DNA of 8,154 nucleotides from the NCBI GenBank assembly GCA_964536565.1, contig CAZHXK010000051.1, forward strand, positions 1 to 8,154, written 5' to 3'. Positions 6,088 through 8,154 of this stretch are shown piece after piece. A program made the position numbers and the translations under genes. The DNA is from GCA-002688135 sp964536565. GTDB lineage: Bacteria; Patescibacteriota; Patescibacteriia; Magasanikbacterales; GCA-002688135. Every line of letters starts with the position of its first letter. Positions within the stretch are counted from its first letter, which is position 1. The notes beneath the pieces were generated by a model. That model did no database searches. It was not told where the DNA came from and saw only the letters and a list, made by a program, of their open reading frames with translations.

Positions 6088-6118
6088 ACAAAAATATGCC
6101 CCGTGTGGGATTGTGACT

Positions 6119-6147
6119 ATTATACTATATAAAGTGCTCTCACCCAA
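6119..6147 (-). promoter_or_regulatory. promoter of the membrane protein / SLOG unit
   Basis: Minus strand: perfect -10 TATAAT (6119-6124), 17-bp spacer, poor -35 TTGGGT (6142-6147, 3 of 6). The -35 lies beside the T run of the preceding terminator. The predicted start is near 6112. Confidence 0.6.
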
Positions 6148-6148
6148 T

Positions 6149-6172
6149 AAAAAAACCACCCAAGTTGGGTGG
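6149..6172 (-). terminator. intrinsic terminator of the 41-aa/245-aa unit
   Basis: Minus strand CCACCC (6167-6172), loop AACTT, GGGTGG (6156-6161), then seven pyrimidine-strand bases rich in T (A run 6149-6155). It begins 18 bases beyond the 245-aa stop. Confidence 0.92.
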
Positions 6173-6189
6173 CATAACTGCGTTATTGT

Positions 6190-6927
6190 TTAGCGCGGCA
6201 GAGGAAACGCGCGCTGCGGAGAAAGCATGTTTCGGCAGATGTACTCAACCACATTACACGCTCGATCTATTGAATTCTTCCACGCATCCTGTTTCGGAAT
6301 GTAGCCCAGCTGCTGTGAAACCATGAACACACGCGACTCGAACGCTGTGACTGCATCTTCAATGTGTCCATCAACACCAATCGCCTCCGGCCCTCCATTC
6401 GTTGAAATACTTCCCATCACATTAACAGGAATGACGTACTTCATTTTCTCGAAGGCAGCCATGATGTCATGCCTGAACGCCTGCAGCCGACCGTTTGCTG
6501 CGATCAGTACATCGAGCGATTCAATAAACCTGTCCGCATATGCATCAGATGACTCACCGACGTACACCGGAAAGTCATCATTGTCTGGGACGTAGAACAT
6601 CCACTTTGGACAATTGAACCCAAGTTGTGGTCGGCCCATGTGTAGCGCCGCCGTGATGATCGCTTTGTCGACACCCATGTCGGATGCACCGTGCACCACT
6701 CGAATATCGACCCCCGTATAGCAATCCATCATCTTCTTGATGACAGTGGCTAGAAGCTGCGAACACGCCGCCTCATACGCACACTCAGGAACACCCCAAC
6801 GAGTAAGCATAGCTGGCTTGAGTGAGCTGTACCCGTTCATGCCGAGTACAATGACATCTCTTCCTGCCAGTACTTTCCGTGCTTGGTCGTACTCATCAGG
6901 TAGAAAAATTTGACGCTTTCGAAACAC
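6190..6927 (-). CDS. SLOG-like Rossmann-fold protein (245 aa)
   Basis: The first strand is DVIVLGMNGYSS (24-35). IRVVHGASDMGVDKAIITAALHMG (75-98, written in parts: IRVVHGASDMG, then VDKAI, then AALHMG) has the Gly-rich turn plus helix expected of SLOG/LOG/DprA-type folds. DVLIAANG (139-146) and YVIPVNVMG (164-172) fit the later strands. No classical catalytic motif of the LOG phosphoribohydrolases (PGGxGTxxE) is seen, so activity cannot be assigned; a ligand-binding role is possible. No membrane segment is present. The start is taken as GTG at 6927, without a ribosome site; the next ATG (residue 30) would remove the first strand. The 41-aa frame upstream is in the same frame, separated only by one TAG and eight codons. 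Codon use resembles that of well-expressed genes here. Confidence 0.85.
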   Translation of the reverse strand: MFRKRQIFLPDEYDQARKVLAGRDVIVLGMNGYSSLKPAMLTRWGVPECAYEAACSQLLATVIKKMMDCYTGVDIRVVHGASDMGVDKAIITAALHMGRPQLGFNCPKWMFYVPDNDDFPVYVGESSDAYADRFIESLDVLIAANGRLQAFRHDIMAAFEKMKYVIPVNVMGSISTNGGPEAIGVDGHIEDAVTAFESRVFMVSQQLGYIPKQDAWKNSIDRACNVVEYICRNMLSPQRAFPLPR

Positions 6928-6951
6928 CTTTCGGTATATCCGATTTTCTTC

Positions 6952-7077
6952 CTATGCTCGTGGATTTACGACCTCAGTATCATCTCTTTCGCCGAGATAC
7001 GTTTTACCTTGCATCTCTACAACCGTTGTCGCTCCTTCACGATAAATACGTCCTTCCGGACCGATACTGTCTGTCAT
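6952..7077 (-). CDS. small hypothetical protein (41 aa)
   Basis: Not recognised. The ATG at 7077 has GAGG eight bases upstream and lies 37 nt from the predicted start of the promoter at 7121-7149; longer in-frame starts at 7143 and 7188 fall in the promoter or the preceding terminator. The product is short and polar, with an alternating pattern (GRIYREGATTVVEMQGKTYL, residues 9-28) that suggests a small beta structure. It is the first gene of a two-gene unit with the SLOG-like protein. It shares that protein's frame, so its TAG (6952-6954) is the only stop between them. It may be an independent small protein or an upstream frame that controls the next gene. Confidence 0.6.
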   Translation of the reverse strand: MTDSIGPEGRIYREGATTVVEMQGKTYLGERDDTEVVNPRA

Positions 7078-7120
7078 GATGTGAACCTCTGTGCATCGCT
7101 GCACTGTAAAATACGGCAAA

Positions 7121-7149
7121 AGAATACCACGTATCACCTGCATTGTCAA
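7121..7149 (-). promoter_or_regulatory. sigma70 promoter of the 41-aa/245-aa unit
   Basis: Minus strand: perfect -35 TTGACA (7144-7149), 17-bp spacer, -10 TATTCT (7121-7126, 4 of 6). The predicted start is near 7114. The 8-bp palindrome CGGGCCCG (7155-7162) sits just upstream of the -35 and could be a protein site, but this is weak. Confidence 0.7.
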
Positions 7150-7174
7150 TAATACGGGCCCGATCACATGTATT

Positions 7175-7198
7175 AAAAAAGCGCCCATGTAGGACGCT
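7175..7198 (-). terminator. intrinsic terminator of the histidine phosphatase gene
   Basis: Minus strand AGCGTCC (7192-7198), loop TACAT, GGGCGCT (7180-7186; one T-G wobble), then a T run (A run 7175-7180). It begins seven bases after the stop codon. Confidence 0.92.
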
Positions 7199-7204
7199 GT
7201 AATA

Positions 7205-8011
7205 TTACTCAGAGATCATCATCGGCACGCGCTGCGCACCTCTCAGGAGATCGCTGTTAGAGTAGCGTTGCCGTTTGACAGGCTCCCACACACCAGGCAA
7301 GAGTTTCTCATCCCATGGACAGACCGACCGTCGCCATTTTATGTATGGATCGATCTCGCCTGTCTCTGGATTGCGTCGTGTGTAGTGGACAACCTGACAA
7401 TTATTCATGCGTTCCTTCGGGTCTCGCTCAAGAGCAATCCGCTTGTATACTTCCGGGTCCATGCGCTCGAGTACGAAACGGAATGCTGCCATTGTTTCTC
7501 CGTGACAGACTATCAATACCTTCTGTCCTTCACATTCGCGATGCATCGTCTGCACAACCCGATCGACACGAAGACAGACATCAGCCATAGACTCTCCACC
7601 TGGAGGTCGCCAGTAAAATGGGTGCTGCTTTCTACGCCGAATCTCATCAGCATAGTGAGCACGTCGCTCTTCCCACGAGATGCCTTCCATCGGACCCCAC
7701 TCACGCTCTCGCAGCATGAATGTTTTGTACCACTGCGCATTCGGCATAAGCATGAGCCCTGCCGTTTCGCATGTGCGTACATGCGAAGAAACATAGTATC
7801 TATCAAATGCTCGTGCGATATTTTCCTTAATCCACGCACCCGCAGATTCAGATTGTACCCGACCGAGATTTGTCAGCCGCCATTGCGACGGATGACGTGC
7901 ACAGAACTCATCCGTAAATAGACTGTGGTCGCCGTGATACGATTTCTTGTTTGCGACGTTATGTTCCGCCTCACCATGTCTTGTAATGACGATGTCAACC
8001 GGTAATGTCAT
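7205..8011 (-). CDS. histidine phosphatase superfamily protein (268 aa)
   Basis: A member of the phosphoglycerate mutase-like histidine phosphatases, cytoplasmic, transferring phosphate through a phosphohistidine. RHGE (11-14) supplies the nucleophile H12. SSHVRTCETA (75-84) carries the second phosphate-binding arginine R79. LREREWGPMEG (100-110) places the acid at E102, as in the LNERxYG block of the mutases. The second histidine lies in VCHGET (168-173, H170). The substrate cannot be read; it could be a sugar phosphate, a nucleotide or a phosphoprotein. It is about 50 residues longer than a typical 200-residue member, with a polar C-terminal extension (about 212-268) rich in W, R and P. The start at 8011 is set by AGGAGA (8019-8024) seven bases upstream and by the promoter, which covers the alternative start at 8077. 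It forms a monocistronic unit. Confidence 0.95.
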   Translation of the reverse strand: MTLPVDIVITRHGEAEHNVANKKSYHGDHSLFTDEFCARHPSQWRLTNLGRVQSESAGAWIKENIARAFDRYYVSSHVRTCETAGLMLMPNAQWYKTFMLREREWGPMEGISWEERRAHYADEIRRRKQHPFYWRPPGGESMADVCLRVDRVVQTMHRECEGQKVLIVCHGETMAAFRFVLERMDPEVYKRIALERDPKERMNNCQVVHYTRRNPETGEIDPYIKWRRSVCPWDEKLLPGVWEPVKRQRYSNSDLLRGAQRVPMMISE

Positions 8012-8048
8012 GTATCTTTCTCCTATTCTTTGAATGACCGAGCATGGT

Positions 8049-8077
8049 TTTATACCTTTTTTTAGAAACAGTGTCAA
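8049..8077 (-). promoter_or_regulatory. sigma70 promoter of the histidine phosphatase gene
   Basis: Minus strand: perfect -35 TTGACA (8072-8077), 17-bp spacer containing an A run, -10 TATAAA (8049-8054, 5 of 6). The predicted start is near 8042, giving a leader of about 30 nt with the ribosome site. Confidence 0.82.
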
Positions 8078-8114
8078 CCTCTATACTTGTGCAATCCACG
8101 CAACTTTTTTGATA

Positions 8115-8140
8115 TAAAAAAGGGCCGCATATAGCGACCC
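8115..8140 (-). terminator. intrinsic terminator of a minus-strand gene beyond the window
   Basis: Minus strand GGGTCGC (8134-8140), loop TATAT, GCGGCCC (8122-8128; one T-G wobble), then six to seven T (A run at 8116-8121). It implies that another minus-strand unit ends just outside the right edge. Confidence 0.85.
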
Positions 8141-8154
8141 GGACTTATTTTTTA

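Noticed and set aside
5801..6091. 96-aa minus-strand frame overlapping the membrane protein and the large gene
   Set aside because: It covers two better-supported frames, and its start and composition have no support.
7155..7162. CGGGCCCG palindrome as an operator
   Set aside because: Eight bases is too short to support a specific claim and no second copy was seen.
7268..7921. Long open frame (217 aa) on the plus strand
   Set aside because: It is the complement of the histidine phosphatase gene, whose motifs are unmistakable; there is no ribosome site or promoter.
1..8154. CRISPR arrays, insertion sequences, integrase or attachment sites
   Set aside because: No regularly spaced direct repeats, transposase motifs or terminal inverted repeats were seen; the repeated structures are hairpins of unrelated sequence.

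Overview
The window looks like a bacterial chromosome segment. It starts inside the 5' end of a 23S rRNA gene (minus strand) and continues into nine protein genes that are mostly of unknown function. Promoters are sigma70-like: six promoters carry -35 and -10 boxes 17 bp apart, with boxes ranging from perfect to weak, and a seventh, weaker candidate follows the same spacing. Intrinsic terminators follow most units. The code appears standard, since a TGA stop overlaps an ATG in a typical ATGA junction. No 16S gene lies upstream of the 23S gene, so the rRNA genes are probably unlinked here. That, together with the poorly recognisable small proteins and mixed Shine-Dalgarno use, would fit a Patescibacteria/CPR-like or another deep lineage, but I cannot fix the taxon from the sequence.

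Layout. 1-150: 23S rRNA 5' end (minus). 150-502: its leader, a chain of hairpins. 503-667: a probable free-standing structured ncRNA (minus) with a perfect TTGACA-17-TATAAT promoter and a strong intrinsic terminator. 846-1711 (plus): a strongly composed gene (205 aa) with a hairpin in its 5' leader and a row of back-to-back hairpins in its 3' UTR. 1750-2451 (plus): a diverged paralogue (202 aa) with its own promoter and terminator. 2459-3088 (plus): two overlapping small genes (100 and 82 aa), also paralogous to each other. 3087-6147 (minus): a 44-aa single-pass membrane protein followed one base later by a 954-aa protein with a C-terminal SLOG/LSDAT-like nucleotide-binding domain. 6149-7149 (minus): a 41-aa and a 245-aa protein in one unit; the latter is also SLOG-like. 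7175-8077 (minus): a histidine phosphatase. 8115-8140: the terminator of a minus-strand gene lying beyond the window.

How the parts may fit together. Two proteins on the minus strand have Gly-rich Rossmann-like (SLOG-type) regions, and the two paralogues on the plus strand carry a motif block that resembles the RyR repeat domain. In prokaryotes SLOG (TRPM-like) and RyR-type domains are known from nucleotide-signalling and conflict settings. A nucleotide-sensing system with a membrane partner is therefore a reasonable hypothesis, but it rests on motif reading only. The histidine phosphatase is the only gene whose family is certain. The strongest direct signals in the window are the unassigned ncRNA before the 23S gene, the hairpin array after the first protein gene, and the two tandem paralogue pairs.
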